Shown in pieces: positions 12,401-23,692 of a stretch of DNA of 64,000 nt. How positions within the stretch are numbered: position 1 is the stretch's first letter; each line of letters begins with the position of its first letter. Origin of the DNA: Silene latifolia. Lineage: Eukaryota > Streptophyta > Magnoliopsida > Caryophyllales > Caryophyllaceae. The DNA is taken from NCBI RefSeq assembly GCF_048544455.1, contig NC_133532.1, forward strand, positions 82,663,156 to 82,727,155, in the 5' to 3' direction. Made by a program: the position numbers and the translations under genes. The notes beneath the pieces were generated by a model. That model made no database searches. It had not been told where the DNA came from and saw only the letters and a program-made list of their open reading frames with translations.

Positions 12401-13067
12401 CAAACGGGTTGTAGAGACAACATTGAACCCCGTTAAAGTGAACCCGGATTAACATGGTATTCGCCCATAGTCACTTGTATGAGGTGACGTCTCGAAGTGA
12501 CTAGAGTGTGATGCGATTGATGGCAAGTTCAAGTGCCATAGAGTCATGTGAGATGACTAGTCGATCACATAGGCAGACTGTTAGGAACACTTTGTCGGGC
12601 AGTGACCGCTTATAGAGTTCTGGAAATTTATATAGCCTGGTCGTGGCGAGAGCTACTATAGTATTCTAATGAGTCGATTCTTTTGACTAAAGACTGTTCG
12701 CCTAAGATGGCACAGTTTCAGATTAACTTTGATTTGTGTTACTACGACCTTCGTAAATGGGGTCAAATGGGCATATTTTGGGTTATGATGGCTGTGGCTA
12801 GTCGAAGGGAATAAGTGCGATAGGAATTGTCCACCCCCTTGTCAGGGTTAAAACAATATCTCAGGGCCACTCGAGGAGTAATGAACTGGAAATGCGTGGC
12901 CAGGCTCGGAAGGTATCTATGACAGATAAATCCGGTCAATCAGTTACTCTCCAGATCGAGGAAACCACTCTCGATATGATCACTTGCAAGTACGACCCGA
13001 AAGACACCTTGCATTGAGTGGTAGATAGTAATAGGACAAGAGAATTGGTGACGCACACTTGTCGAGG
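12400..13067 (+). other. 3' internal block of B1, conserved with element C
   Basis: This stretch is clearly similar to 50640-51308 in element C: shared text includes GCCTGGTCGTGGCGAGAGCTACTAT, in pieces, and CAGATCGAGGAAACCACTCT. The two elements' pol regions are far less alike. In C the block contains an 85-codon ORF. In B1 the same frame has a TAG a short way upstream of the conserved peptide (ELEMRG...QARKVSM...LQIEETTLD). It could be a remnant of the pol end or a cis-acting region. Confidence 0.65.
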
Positions 13068-13080
13068 ACAAGTGGGAGAT
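13068..13080 (+). promoter_or_regulatory. Polypurine tract of copia B1
   Basis: The purine-rich AAGTGGGAGA directly before the 3' LTR matches the usual copia plus-strand primer. The same text precedes the 3' LTR of element C at 51309-51320. Confidence 0.85.
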
Positions 13081-14373
13081 TGTTGGGAAATGTGTTCTCA
13101 ACAATAGTGCGATCACATGATTTAAATATCATTATTAAATCTCATATAAAGAATACGTAAGGGATGATTCAATTATATAGTCGACTGATCAACATTAATC
13201 GGTAACGATTGGCTTGCTAGAGTTTGACGTTACTGTCGTGGGACGGTGGTGGTCAGTTGATCCCTTAAGGTCACACCTAAAGGATGATGCCCTTATCCGT
13301 AAAGTTATTAATTGTATGACGATACAAATTAATCAATTCCTTAAAATTGAACAATTCAATTTGTGAGAGAGAATATTGATATCTTATCATAATGGGATTA
13401 AATAAGATTTATTTTAGTAATTGAAATACTTTATTACCAAAATTGTTTATTGTTTGTGAAACAATAAAGATAAGAATGAATGGTTAATTATAATTACAAG
13501 ATGTTGCGAATTATAATTTTATGACCCATTTTATTTATGTGATCAAGTATCACTAGTCAATTTGTTGTACGTAATTTAATTAATTCATGAAATGATATTT
13601 ATGTGATAAATATGCATCAAATTAATTAATAACATGTAACATACAACATGTGACATATTGTGTGACAAATGACAAATTGACAAAATAAAATGGTAGTCCA
13701 TTTTATGTATATATGGACCGAAATATGGAAGGAGTTAGTGGGTTTTGGTTGTTTTATTTTATTTAATAAAATGGCATGATGATGCCTACCTACAACTAGC
13801 CTTACACCTACTCTTACACATCTATTTCTTGTGAAGACAAAAAGTGAAAATAGATGCCCTATTTTCTTTAATCCAACCGTGAACCCTCTATGGGTAAGAG
13901 GATTAATTCACTCATCATTCATTCTAATATGACATCTAAAAGTTCATGTATTTTTCTCTCTTCTCTCTCTTTAATCTTCATCAAAAAGATGAGTTTTTGA
14001 TTCAAATTGTTCAAAGAAATTACTAAAATTATTAATGTAATATATGAGTATTAGTAATCAATTTTAAGGTAAACTACTAAACTAATATCTAGCTAATATT
14101 ATTTAGTGGGGATAAGGGATAGTCTTGGGTGCAATCAAGAGGAGAATCTCTACTTTGGGATTTTGGAGGATCATCCTTATATATGGATAGCTCAAGAACT
14201 AACAAGAAGGAGATCTTGTTGGTGCCCTTATGACCTAAATCATGTAGTAAGGACAATGATTTCTTCTCTTTTAATTTAAGTTTGCATGCATAAGATCATC
14301 TTTTAATTTTATGACTAAATTAAAATCATCACATATATGAGTATGTTAAATAATGAGATATAGATTTCCAACA
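13081..14373 (+). repeat. 3' LTR of copia B1
   Basis: Starts TGTTGGGAAATGTG and ends TTTCCAACA; near-identical to 5658-6951 and followed by the GGGGT duplication. Confidence 0.95.
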
Positions 14374-14378
14374 GGGGT

Positions 14379-14728
14379 GACATAGAAACATGGAGCATTT
14401 GTTTTTCGGCTGTCAATATAGTAAAGTTCTCGTCGCGCATGTAGGAAGATGGATTGGAACCAATATCCCAAGCTCGAATCTTCTGAATTGGAGATTGAGT
14501 TTTAGAGGCTCAAAAATCCAGATTAATGTTCTGAATGCGGTAATTAATGCATGTATTTATCATGTATGGAGACAAAGAAACCTGAGCAGAATTGAACATA
14601 CCCTGATTCGACCGAATAGGCTTGCACTAACCATCATTAAAGAGCTAAAGCTGAGATTCATTGGCCTTAACTCTATGATTAAGGATCGCTGGTTACAAAG
14701 AATCCTTGACAGTAGCAGATCTGGGTGA
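14379..14728 (+). pseudogene. LINE ORF2 C-terminus, resumed after the copia insertion
   Basis: After the duplicated GGGGT the text continues the zf-RVT region of the LINE at 2466-5657. A one-base frame change near 14387-14390 is needed to reach MEHLFFGCQYSK, which carries the His and Cys of the knuckle. The open frame continues to a TGA at 14726-14728 with HVWRQRN in the middle, a common C-terminal motif of plant L1 ORF2. There is no RNase H after it. Confidence 0.88.
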
Positions 14729-15028
14729 GGAATGAATTTGTTGAAGATGGAGGGATGCTGGAATGCTGGATACAGGTCCTCTTCGTTTGAGGGTATGATA
14801 ATTACTTTTTGTTTTTCCCCAATCTGGTTTTGTTATCCAAATGAGAAAAGAGTAGGAGTCCTGTTGATTTATTTGTTTGGGCTGAGTCTTGTGTTTTGTT
14901 ATGTGTCTTGGTTTTACGTTTTGTCTGGACTGGACCTTTAAGTCGACGAGGCTTATGGTTCCAATGTCCATGTATGGTTACGATCTTTTCTTTTTTGATA
15001 TATATCTTACATTTTATCAAAAAAAAAA
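14729..15028 (+). other. LINE 3' UTR with A-run
   Basis: About 290 bp of T-rich non-coding sequence ends in TTTTATC followed by ten A (15019-15028). The next bases, TTTTTTGATGC, are flanking. The matching left target duplication is not visible because the LINE 5' end is missing. Confidence 0.75.
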
Positions 15029-15202
15029 TTTTTTGATGCAAGTGGGCCCTGTTCACGCAGCGTTTTGTTCCTCTACAAACAGCGGAGCTCTTTCTTCCTC
15101 GTTAATAAGAGGCCACATCCTCATGGTTGGAAGCCGCACTTTTCACATCCTCAGTTTTTCGCTGAAAGTCATCCGCATCGTTGGGGATGCTCTAATAAAA
15201 TT

Positions 15203-15305
15203 GGTGACATATTACTTTGTCTTAAAAATGTTACCGACTTAGTTAGTAATGTGACCATTCTACAATATGTTTTGTAGGATTTGAATGAATCTTATAGTGA
15301 TAACA
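15203..15305 (+). repeat. 103-bp direct repeat, copy 1
   Basis: Matches 16258-16360 at roughly 90% by eye, from ACATATTACTTTGTCTTAAA to TATAGTGATAACA. Similarity continues weakly on the right, with indels. The copies are 1,055 bp apart and do not start TG or end CA, so they do not look like LTRs. Confidence 0.8.
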
Positions 15306-15413
15306 TTTATGAATAACATGGTGACATGAGAATGTGTCACAATATTAGTATTTTAGTATAAAAACTAGTTTAGATCCCGTGCACTACATGCACGACACTT
15401 AAAATTATATAAG

Positions 15414-15599
15414 GGTTTTTCTAACGTGTGCCCTAAGGGCACACATTAAGATCCTAAATAAAGAAAAAATCAAAGGGATATTTTACTAAATATGGAAAAA
15501 ATGAGTTGATACTTACAATTCTCATGTTATATTATTCCTTCGATTCTTTCTTTATTTAGGATCTTAACGTGTGCCCTTAGGGCACACCTTAGAAAAACC
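15414..15599. mobile_element. MITE-like element with about 50-bp inverted repeats
   Basis: The left arm (from GGTTTTTCTAACGTGTGCCC at 15414) and right arm (ending GGGCACACCTTAGAAAAACC at 15599) are near-perfect inverted copies over about 50 bp, around an 85-bp AT-rich centre. Each arm contains a GTGCCC-AGGGCAC palindrome. There is no coding capacity. A target duplication could not be fixed by eye, so the superfamily is unassigned. Confidence 0.8.
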
Positions 15600-16257
15600 G
15601 CTTAAAATATTGGTACCTTATAATTGTTGGCATTTCTCATTTTCTCATCGTTGTATTTTGCTTTGATAAACAAAAGCTGATATTGAAAATTAGTTAAGAT
15701 AATTGAGTTATGAGTAAAATATATTTAAATATATTTTATTTTCAATCTTTTTTGTCACGAAACTAATAAAAACGATATACAGTTTTGTTTTTATACGGAG
15801 TATGAGTCAACTCAATATCTAGATTTAGTAATTTATTGTTTTATATTAATTTTATTTTATTTTATTTTAACTAAAATATTTTAATTAAAATATTATAGTT
15901 TAGAGTTTAGTGAAAATAATATAACTTGATAAAAAGTTTAATGTTAATGGAAATATAATAGATGAATTAAAATTTAATTATTAATTTCCTTATTTAGTGA
16001 AAGAACATAATTATCCTTACTTTCCTTTTTTTTAAGAATATGCATTTTGGCGGGAAAATGATAGAAATCACCTATTCTTTTAGTAAATAGGAGATCTAAC
16101 CATGTTGAATAATAAGTTCAGGTTTTAAAAATGGAAAATATATGAACTAAAATGGTCACAACACAAAAATGATGGTTTGTATAAAAATGATATCATCTTA
16201 GTCTGAAATGTAACCATTATAAGACTGAAAGATAAGCATTACAACATTAAAAAAAAT

Positions 16258-16360
16258 GGTAACATATTACTTTGTCTTAAAAATGTTACCAACTTAGACA
16301 GTAATGTGACCATTTTACAATATGTTTTATAGGATTTGAATGAATCTTATAGTGATAACA
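16258..16360 (+). repeat. 103-bp direct repeat, copy 2
   Basis: Second copy of the block at 15203-15305, with a few substitutions. The text after it (ATAATGTTGGTATTTT) also resembles that after copy 1 once an indel is allowed, which points to segmental duplication. Confidence 0.8.
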
Positions 16361-17345
16361 GTCATAATGTTGGTATTTTTTTTGGGAACGTAAGTGAGAT
16401 TGTAATGGTACAAAGAAATAAAGAAGATGAAGGAGGTTGGATGCGATAGAGAGCAATGGAGGTTTACGTATAAGGTGCGAGGGAAATTGATGCTTTTTTT
16501 CATGATTAATAGTAATGATTGAACATTAAAAAATAATGGGCAAGTACTTTCTAGTAGAACAACCTATATAAAACACTAGTCACAATCTAGTCTACAACCC
16601 ACTTGCTTATATCCAGCCCGCATTAATACAAAGTGGTATTATCCGACCCGTCTTCAGCTTGTGACTGATACTCTATGTCTTCAATGAGAATTTGTGTATT
16701 ATCAATTCGTTTGGACTAGTAAAATAAAATGTGTATGGAGGATATATAATCAAGAATTTCCTGTGTCAGTCATACTAATTCTTCAAATTGGGAGCAGGAG
16801 CTGGTTTTGTGGCAAAGGTTACCTGCATTAAACGCGCAGGGGAGGCGTCCTGTGAGGATGGTGGATGGTGGCTAACGGATGGTGGTAGTTAGAGGGAGAA
16901 TATTGAGAGAAGTAATTGAATTGGTAGGAATGAATGAAATCATTAAAATAAAAGCGGCATATGGTCATTTATATCCATAAAAGAGTAACACCCGTCCATG
17001 AATGAGCACCACCTAAATTACATTGCAACTAATTTGTTTTGTTTAGCAAACTTGATTTTTTTTTCTTAATATGATCGATTCTTGCTACCAAAAATCATTG
17101 ATACTCCGTATCTTACAATAAATTTTCACATTTGAGTTTTATGGTTAATTTGAAACTTTTACCATAAATAAATAAAAATTGTAAATGATTATGATGTACT
17201 ATTATGATATTTCCATTTGATATATGGAATATCATCATAAAAGAGATGGAATATATAAACCAATATAATAAAACAAAAGGCTACTGTAGATTTTCATTCC
17301 TAAGCTCGTCGGCAAATTTCTAAATATTAGGATATAAATATAGTA

Positions 17346-17438
17346 GTTGGGTTTCAACCACCATCTTAAGATGATGATTGAAATGGTTTATCTATCAATC
17401 ATCTCAACCAAAACCTTAAGATGATGGTTAAACTCAAC
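17346..17438. mobile_element. Short inverted-repeat element, MITE-like
   Basis: The left end GTTGGGTTTCAACCACCATC and the right end, whose reverse complement is GTTGAGTTTAACCATCATC, form imperfect 25-bp inverted repeats, each followed by TTAAG. Total length is 93 bp. No clear target duplication was seen. It could be a MITE or a chance hairpin-forming repeat. Confidence 0.5.
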
Positions 17439-17530
17439 AATTATTTTTGTACTCTAATACCAATAAAAAGGCTAAATAACTCTAGATGGATAGTAATCAA
17501 GAGTAGAGAAATGTAGAGTAGTAGTGACCT

Positions 17531-17690
17531 GGGGAATTGGTAGCAGTACTAAGAAGCGACAAGAAATCTGCGGAGCCGGCAATAAAAGTGGAACGGAGGC
17601 AAGACATCAAGATGTTCTCAACAAGACGATTGTAACTCTTCTTGATCGCATAATAGAGCGGGGTGTTGCCCTTTAATCAGCAATGGTGCA
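17531..17690 (-). pseudogene. Ankyrin-repeat protein gene fragment
   Basis: On the minus strand the translation includes KGNTPLYYAIKKSYN, which fits an ankyrin-repeat consensus (G-TPL--A). It continues LVENILMSCLRS and then FIAGSADFLSLL. Just upstream on the minus strand the frame breaks (a stop next to an IAD-like peptide). Only about 50 codons remain, so this is a host-gene fragment, possibly carried by or broken by the neighbouring transposons. Confidence 0.6.
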
Positions 17691-19157
17691 GCTTATAAGT
17701 TCGGGATCCATTAACATTATCTCAATCATACATTTCTATTAGAATATGACCATATTCATTGTATCTCTTGTATAATACTGTTTCCTATAATTGTGTAATT
17801 GATTCCTTAATCATAGGATAGTTATCATTGACTTCCTAATTGTTAGCTTAGGATCTCGTTTGATTAGCAACTAACTTAGGAATATGTTTAACACAATAAT
17901 AATCAAGGGATTGAAATCTTTTATGGTATCATACACCTTCACGATCCTCTAAAACATCTCTTCTGCCTTCATCTTCTTTCTTTCTTCTTCCTCCACAATG
18001 ACAAACGACACAACCAAATCCGCTCCGTATTATCTTTCTTATTCCGTTTCCAACATTAAGAATTTCGTTCAGATCACACTCAAAAATGAAAATGTCCATT
18101 ACGCCTCATGGGTAGAGGTTTTTCTCAATACCGCCTGAGCTTTCGATGTTACCGATCATATTGCACCTCCCAAGGATGCTGTCATTAACAAGGATGCCCA
18201 ATGGAACCGACTTGATGCCATTGTAAAACAATGGATCTATAACACTATCTCTCTTGACCTTCTCCACACCATCCTAGAACCCGGTGCCACAGCTCAAAGC
18301 GCTTAGGATCGTCTCCGCGATATTTTCAATGACAACAAGAATTCTCGGGCTATCATGTTGTAGCAACAATTTACCAATATTCACTTGGATAACTACCCAA
18401 ATGTGTCGTCGTATTGTTAAGCATTAAAAATGGTAGCTGATCAATTGTCTAACGTCGGGGCCCCTGTCTCCGAAACTCGGCTCGTCCTTCAACTCGTTAC
18501 CCACGTCTCTGACGGGTACAATGGAATCGCCACAATCATTCAACAAAGCGATCCCCTCCCACCCTACTACAAAGGGGGGTCGATGCTGACGCTTGAAGAA
18601 AGCCGTCGTACCAAGGCTGCCTCTACTCCATCTCACTCTGTCCTTCTTGCATCGCAATCTGAGGCCTCGGTTGAGACCAACACTCGGTCTGGATCCTCCA
18701 CCCCTAAGGGTGGCAATTCGTCTCACTCGAAAAATTATAAAGACAAGGGTGGGCAAAACAACCGTGGCAACTACCGCGGTAAACATCACATCGGTGGCGA
18801 TTTCAGTAATAATTACAACAAGCACAATGGCCGCAACGGGCAACAGCAACAAGGCTCGTCACCAACTGCCCCCACCTGGACATGGATTCCTATCTCCCCT
18901 TGGCAGTCGCAGCAACAACAGGGGTGGCCCACGCCTCCGTGTACCTACCCCACTACTGGTTGGACTCCTCCCAATAGCTCTCGTGCGCAAGGCATTCTTG
19001 GAACCCGTCGTCAACAAGCCTTCCTTGCTCAGCCTAATCCTGTTGGGACATCGCAAGGAGTTTTTGTTCCAACCGATATTGCAGCCGCTATGCAGTCTCT
19101 TTCTCTTCAACAGCCGAATGACAACTATTATATGGACACATGAGCGTCATCGTACAT
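17691..19157 (+). mobile_element. Decayed copia element (Ale/Retrofit-like), 5' part
   Basis: A degenerate gag ORF begins at 17998. An upstream ATGGTATCATAC at 17923-17934 resembles a worn copia primer site. The AT-rich sequence before it (about 17691-17920) is probably a short LTR, but its start could not be placed. The element is cut at 19157 by the Tat element; its remaining pol would lie beyond the window. Lineage is inferred from the gag style and the short LTR. Confidence 0.65.
17998..19157 (+). pseudogene. Copia gag and start of protease, broken
   Basis: From the ATG at 17998 the translation gives a copia gag core: NENVHYASWVEVFLNTA, AFDVTDHI, QWIYNTIS, then ADQLSNVGAPVSETRLVLQL. A long Gln/Gly/Asn-rich linker follows (18700-19100), and then NYYMDT, the usual lead into the copia protease DTGASS site. 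Stops at about 18137, 18302, 18361 and 18418 break the gag. The Gly codon of the protease DTG motif is TGA (19141-19143). A CCHC knuckle is not visible. The sequence ends where the Tat LTR begins. Confidence 0.82.
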
Positions 19158-19672
19158 GACTTTGTAAATACCCAATATCTGCTGAGACTCCAACAAACAC
19201 CCGATGATTATCGGACTACAACATGCTTAGGAATCGCAGCGTTTGATCGACGGTTTGTGTACAACTTTACGTCGGAAAACTTAAAATGATTTCGGAAATA
19301 AAGTATTTCAAAACTTTTCAAAAGTACCTGGAGTGTTTAATGCATGACGACGGGGTCGCAATGACACTAACTAGAGTCAAAACCGACACCGGACCAAAAA
19401 CCGACTCAAAATTCAAATCCCGACTCCAACAACGATTCAAACCAAGTCAAACACAAAAAACAAAACCATTCAAATGCTTCTATGTTAAGATTTCCCGGAA
19501 TATTATATAGTCAAGTACCAAACATGTTCATCCAAATCCTAGGATAGAACAAATCATGATTACACTTGTGTGAAAGCGACAAGACACCTCGAAGACGTGC
19601 TACATGGCTCGCGCCTCTTTGAGCAGCCCAGGTGGCCACGTCGCTCAAAACTCACACAACCACTCATTTTCC

Positions 19673-19680
19673 TATAAATA
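19673..19680 (+). promoter_or_regulatory. TATA box in the Tat LTR
   Basis: TATAAATA lies in the context CCTATAAATACTCC, GC-richer sequence upstream, about 510 bp into the LTR. This is the expected place for the U3/R promoter; transcription would start about 30 bp downstream. Confidence 0.65.
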
Positions 19681-19792
19681 CTCCTCAAATGCAACCATTT
19701 AAGGGTTACGCGAGTGTCCGCCACCTCTTTTCTCCCTTAAAATTCTCGACTCGACTTCCTAAGTCACAATCCGACACGTGTTTACGACCTAC

Positions 19793-19812
19793 CACTACTA
19801 CAAATACAGGCA
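19793..19812 (+). repeat. CACTA left terminal inverted repeat
   Basis: CACTACTACAAATACAGGC matches the right end (29708-29727 on the minus strand) at 18 of 19 bases. Confidence 0.95.
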
Positions 19813-19819
19813 ACCACAA

Positions 19820-20125
19820 CGGCCCTTTAACAACGCTTATTCACGAAAATCATCAAAACACGTTGTAGAATTGATTCCGCGAATTTTACCAAACTTAATT
19901 ACAACGGTTCTGTGTTGTTAATCGTTGTTATTGGTTTTAACAACGGGTCATTCTTTAAAAACCGTTGTTAATGAAAAAACTAATAACAACGGTTAAATTT
20001 TAACCGTTGTTAATGGTTTGGCGCCAAATTAGTGAAAAGTAATCACAACGGTTATATTAGAACCCGTTTTTAATACTTTTTAACAACGGTTGTAGACTCA
20101 ATAACCGTTGTTATTAATGTTATGA
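19820..20125. repeat. CACTA 5' subterminal repeats and likely promoter of the transposase gene
   Basis: At least ten copies of an ACAACGG-type motif occur in both orientations (for example AACCGTTGTTAATG and TAACAACGGTTAAA), often as inverted pairs. A GGCGCCAAATTAGTGAAAA landmark also occurs in the central cluster at 24010-24265. In known En/Spm elements subterminal repeats bind an element-encoded protein (TNPA-type) and overlap the promoter. Confidence 0.85.
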
Positions 20126-20452
20126 AAATCTTAAGAACAACAGATTGCTTTATTCTGCTATACGCTACAAAACACAAACACAAGCTAATACTGCTACTAT
20201 ATCATCCTCCATTCCTCCCTGATCGTCTCTCTGTCTTCATCTCCGTCATTGTTGTCACCGTCATCTCTCCCTCATCGTGTTTATCAATCAGGTATATATA
20301 TGTTTCTTAGCAACGCTTATAGATATAGGATTTTTTGGGTTATTATCTAATTTGTTGATAATTTAGCTTAATTGCTTTACTGAATTTCGTTTATTTGTTT
20401 GCCTATTATTGTATTTTCTGAATTAGTTGCCTATTATTATGAATGTAGAATA

Positions 20453-23400
20453 ATGACTCGAACTTGGATGATTGATGCAAATATGAGTGACCGCACCTAC
20501 AAGGATGGTTTAGCTGAATTTTATGAATTCGTTTCGAACAATTTGAAAGGTTCTTCTAGTATTGCATGTCCTTGTGAAAGATGTGGTAATATTAGCTATA
20601 TGGCTTTTTCGGACGTTAAAATACACCTAGAAAAGTGGAGATTTAGTCGATCCTATACACGTTGGATTTTTCATGGGGAATCATTAGAGGAAGAGAATAA
20701 CTCTGAAGAAGATGATGTTGAGGTACACGAAAGGCTAACTGATGATAATGAAGAGAATGATGATGAGTCCATTGCTTTTGAAGATGTAGGTGATGACACT
20801 AGTAATTGGGATGACCTTAACAACATGTATGAGAAGTTGTGTGAGTCTGAAGCACCTCTGTATCCTGGTTGTAAGTTCACAAAAATGTCGGCTGTGGTGA
20901 AGTTGTATAATATCAAGGGGGAAAATGGGGTGAGTGACACGTGTTTTAGTAGTTTTTTAGCCTTGATAAAGGAGTTGCTTCCTGATGGTAATGTTCTACC
21001 TGTTAAGACATATGAGGCGAAAAAACTAATAAGAGGAGTGGGTATGAAATATGAGAAAATACATGCATGTCCAAATGATTGCATATTGTATCGGAAATTA
21101 TATCAAAACTTAACCAATTGCCCTAAATGTTTGGAGTAGCGTTATAAGGATAAGGAAGGGATCCCGGCTAAGGTGTTGTGGTATTTTCCATTGATACCAA
21201 GAGTCATAAGGATTTATGCGAATCCCGATGATGCAAAAATGTTAACTTGGCATGAAACAGGAAGAATAAATGATGGAAAGCTAAGACACCCGGCAGATGG
21301 TAAGCAATGGAAATCGTTCGACGCTATGTATCCCGAGTTCGGCAATGAACCTAGAAACTTACGTCTAGCGCTGTCCACTGATGGAATGAACCCACACGGA
21401 AACATGAGTAGCCAACATAGTACTTGGCCAGTAGTGTTGGCTATTTATAACTTACCTCCATATGTGTGCATGAAAAGAAAGTATTTGATGTTGTCGTTGT
21501 TAATTTTCGGCCCTAAACAACCTGGAAATGATATAGATGTATATTTGGAACCTCTTCTAGATGATTTGCGATTGTTGTGGGATAGTGGGATAGAAGTATT
21601 TGATGCATATAAGAACGAAACTTTCAATTTGAGAGCGATGTTATTGTGTACAATAACCGACTATCCCGCTTATGGCGAACTTTCTGGCACACAGTTCATG
21701 GGAAAGAGGCTTGTCCATTGTGTGGGGAGGATATCGAGTCCGAATACTTGAAGTCTTCTCGTAAGTATGTGTATATGGGAAATAGGAGGTTCTTGTATCA
21801 TGACCATTGTTATCGCAAGATGCAGAAAGCATTCAATGGAAGACAAGAACTTCGTCAACCTCCTAGAATTTTGAGTGGGCATGAAGTTTATCAGAAAGTA
21901 AAGCATATTGAGATAGATTATGGGGAGAAGAGCGGCTCTAAATTGTCTACTCGTGGGTATAAGAAAAGATCCATATTTTTTGATAAACTTCCATATTGGC
22001 CTCGACTGGAGGTCGACATTGCCTCGATTTCATGCACATTGAGAAAAATGTCTGTGATAATATTATCAATACCCTTCTCAATGTTCCTGGTAAAACAAAG
22101 GATAACGCCGCAGCTAGGGAAGATATGGAAATGATGGGTATTAGGCTAGAGTTGGCACCACGTAAGAGAGGTAATCGTACATTTTTACCGCCACTTATAC
22201 CCTTTCACGGAATGAGAAAAAGAGTTCTCATGCATGCTTGAATGGAATTAAAGTGCCACATGGTTATTCGTCGAACATCAAAAGCCTAGTGTCGATGCAA
22301 GACCTAAAACTCACCCGGTTAAAGTCACATGATTGTCACACTTTGATGCAACAATTACTATCTCGTGGCTATTCGTCCATTTTACCCGAAAAGGTAAGAT
22401 ATGCTATAACTAGATTCTGTCTCTTCTTCCAGTCCATATGCGATAAAGTCATCGATCCCGATGATGCGGATTCATTGCAGGACCTCGTTGTAACCTCTCT
22501 TTGTCGGTTGGAAATGTATTTTCCACCCTCTTTCTTCACTATCATGATTCATCCGACCATTCACTTGGTTAGGGAGATTTTGTACCTTGGGCCCGTGTAC
22601 TTGAGATACCAGGATCCTTTCGAAAGATTGATGAAAGTCTACAAGGACTATACATCTAATCGGTATCGTCCGTAAGGTTGTATTGCTGAACGCGCTATTT
22701 TAGACGAAGCTCTTTCATATTGTTACGCTCATATCTCCCCAGGAGTTGATTGGCGTTCCTAAGAATCGTCATAGTGACTGGATGACCGGAAAAGGTATTA
22801 GGGGCCGGGTTGAAAAAATTGTGACACGTGAAATGTTGCATTTAGCACACATGTATGTGCTAAACAACGAAGATGAGGTGCAACCTTATATTCAACAACA
22901 CAAAGATGAGCTCAAATACGATCACCAAAAAAAGACCGAGAAGTGGATTGCGAACGAGCATACGAAGACGTTTGCATAGTGGTTTAGGAATATTGTCTTA
23001 GAGTGTACTGATCAAACTGGTGATGACATCTCTCCTAGGTTACTACGTCTTGGTTTAGGTCCAAATGCGAGGGTCACCTTTTACAACAGTTTTGCCATTA
23101 ATGGATATACTTTTTACACCCGCCAGCAAGATGAGTTGAGCACAATGCAAAATAGTGGTGTGAGTTCTGAATTTGAGGCAATGCACTTTGCTACTTCAAA
23201 AGATAAAAAGCCTATTTTGGGAAAATGCCTTTATTATGGTGTTATTCAAGAAATATTGGTATTAGATTACATTGATTTCACAATGCCTTTGTTTCGATGT
23301 AACTGGGTTGATAACAACATCCATTGTGTCTGAAAGGATAAGATGGGATTTACGTTGGTCAATCTGGGTAAGGTTGGCAATAATAAGGATGATCCTTTCA

Positions 23401-23692
23401 TAATGGCATCCCAAGCTAAACAAGTGTTCTATGTCACCGATCCTATGGATAAGAAGTGGTTTGTTGTACTGTCTATAAGGAGTAGAAGGAGTAGTCCATC
23501 CGATAATGGTGATGATGATCAGGATGTCGTTTTTGAGGGAATGGATCAGTCTACCACCGTATCTTATTTCGACGATGTTGACACTGATCATGAGGACACC
23601 GAAAGCATCTATATGCGTGATGACCATGGTGAAGGTATTTGGGTTAACGAAGAAACTATGACATCCAAAAACGTCCCCCGATCCTCGAGATA
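20453..23692 (+). pseudogene. TNP2-type CACTA transposase, broken
   Basis: The start at ATG 20453 gives MTRTWMIDANMSD, the Transpos_assoc N-terminus, with a Cys-rich CPCERC segment. A TNP2/Transposase_21 core follows (HACPNDCILYR, LSTDGMNPHG, LPPYVCMKRKY, then LPYWPRLEV and CLDFMHIEKNV), then a DUF4218 region (MYFPPSFFTIMIHPTIHL), then a DUF4216 region (WVDNNIHC, PFIMASQAKQVFYV). Breaks include stops at 21137-21139, 22673-22675, 22977-22979 and 23331-23333, with frameshifts near 21690, 22010, 22240 and 22740. An upstream TGTAG at 20445-20449 could be the acceptor of a 5' UTR intron. All domains of an autonomous element are represented, but not in one frame. Confidence 0.93.

Larger units (their letters stand above)
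5658..14373 (+). mobile_element. Complete copia-type element B1, non-autonomous
   Basis: The element is 8.7 kb, with LTRs at 5658-6951 and 13081-14373 that differ at only about 14 positions by eye (about 99% identical). It has an initiator-tRNA-Met-type primer site at 6954-6965 and a purine tract before the 3' LTR. The target duplication GGGGT is exact (5653-5657 and 14374-14378). The internal 6.1 kb holds no ORF longer than about 90 codons. Translations between about 11.0 and 11.6 kb show ghosts of copia RT. No gag homologous to that of element C was found. Recent LTR age with dead coding capacity implies mobilisation in trans. Confidence 0.95.
2466..15028 (+). mobile_element. L1-type LINE, decayed, split by copia element B1
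   Basis: A non-LTR retrotransposon with the tail of ORF1, then ORF2 with an APE endonuclease, a reverse transcriptase and a zf-RVT C-terminal region, then a 3' UTR and an A-run at 15019-15028. It is interrupted at 5657 by copia B1 and resumes at 14379 after the duplicated GGGGT. Joining the two flanks continues the zinc-knuckle region, which confirms the split. The 5' half of ORF1 is missing because a copia LTR abuts at 2465. No C-terminal RNase H is visible, unlike the LINE at 30372-32640. Confidence 0.9.
15029..17530. other. AT-rich intergenic spacer with small repeats
   Basis: No gene-like ORF is visible; small ORFs near 15065-15277 lack recognisable motifs. The stretch holds a duplicated 103-bp block, a 186-bp MITE-like element and a 93-bp inverted-repeat element, annotated separately. 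The remaining sequence is low-complexity AT-rich DNA in which I see nothing else. Confidence 0.6.

Noticed and set aside
14732..15277. Overlapping ORFs of 69-117 codons on both strands
   Set aside because: They run through the LINE 3' UTR, A-run and spacer and show no motif.
18424..18852. 142-codon minus-strand ORF
   Set aside because: Antisense shadow of the copia gag.
18593..19159. 188-codon plus-strand ORF
   Set aside because: Shadow of the copia gag Gln/Gly-rich linker in another frame; no motif.
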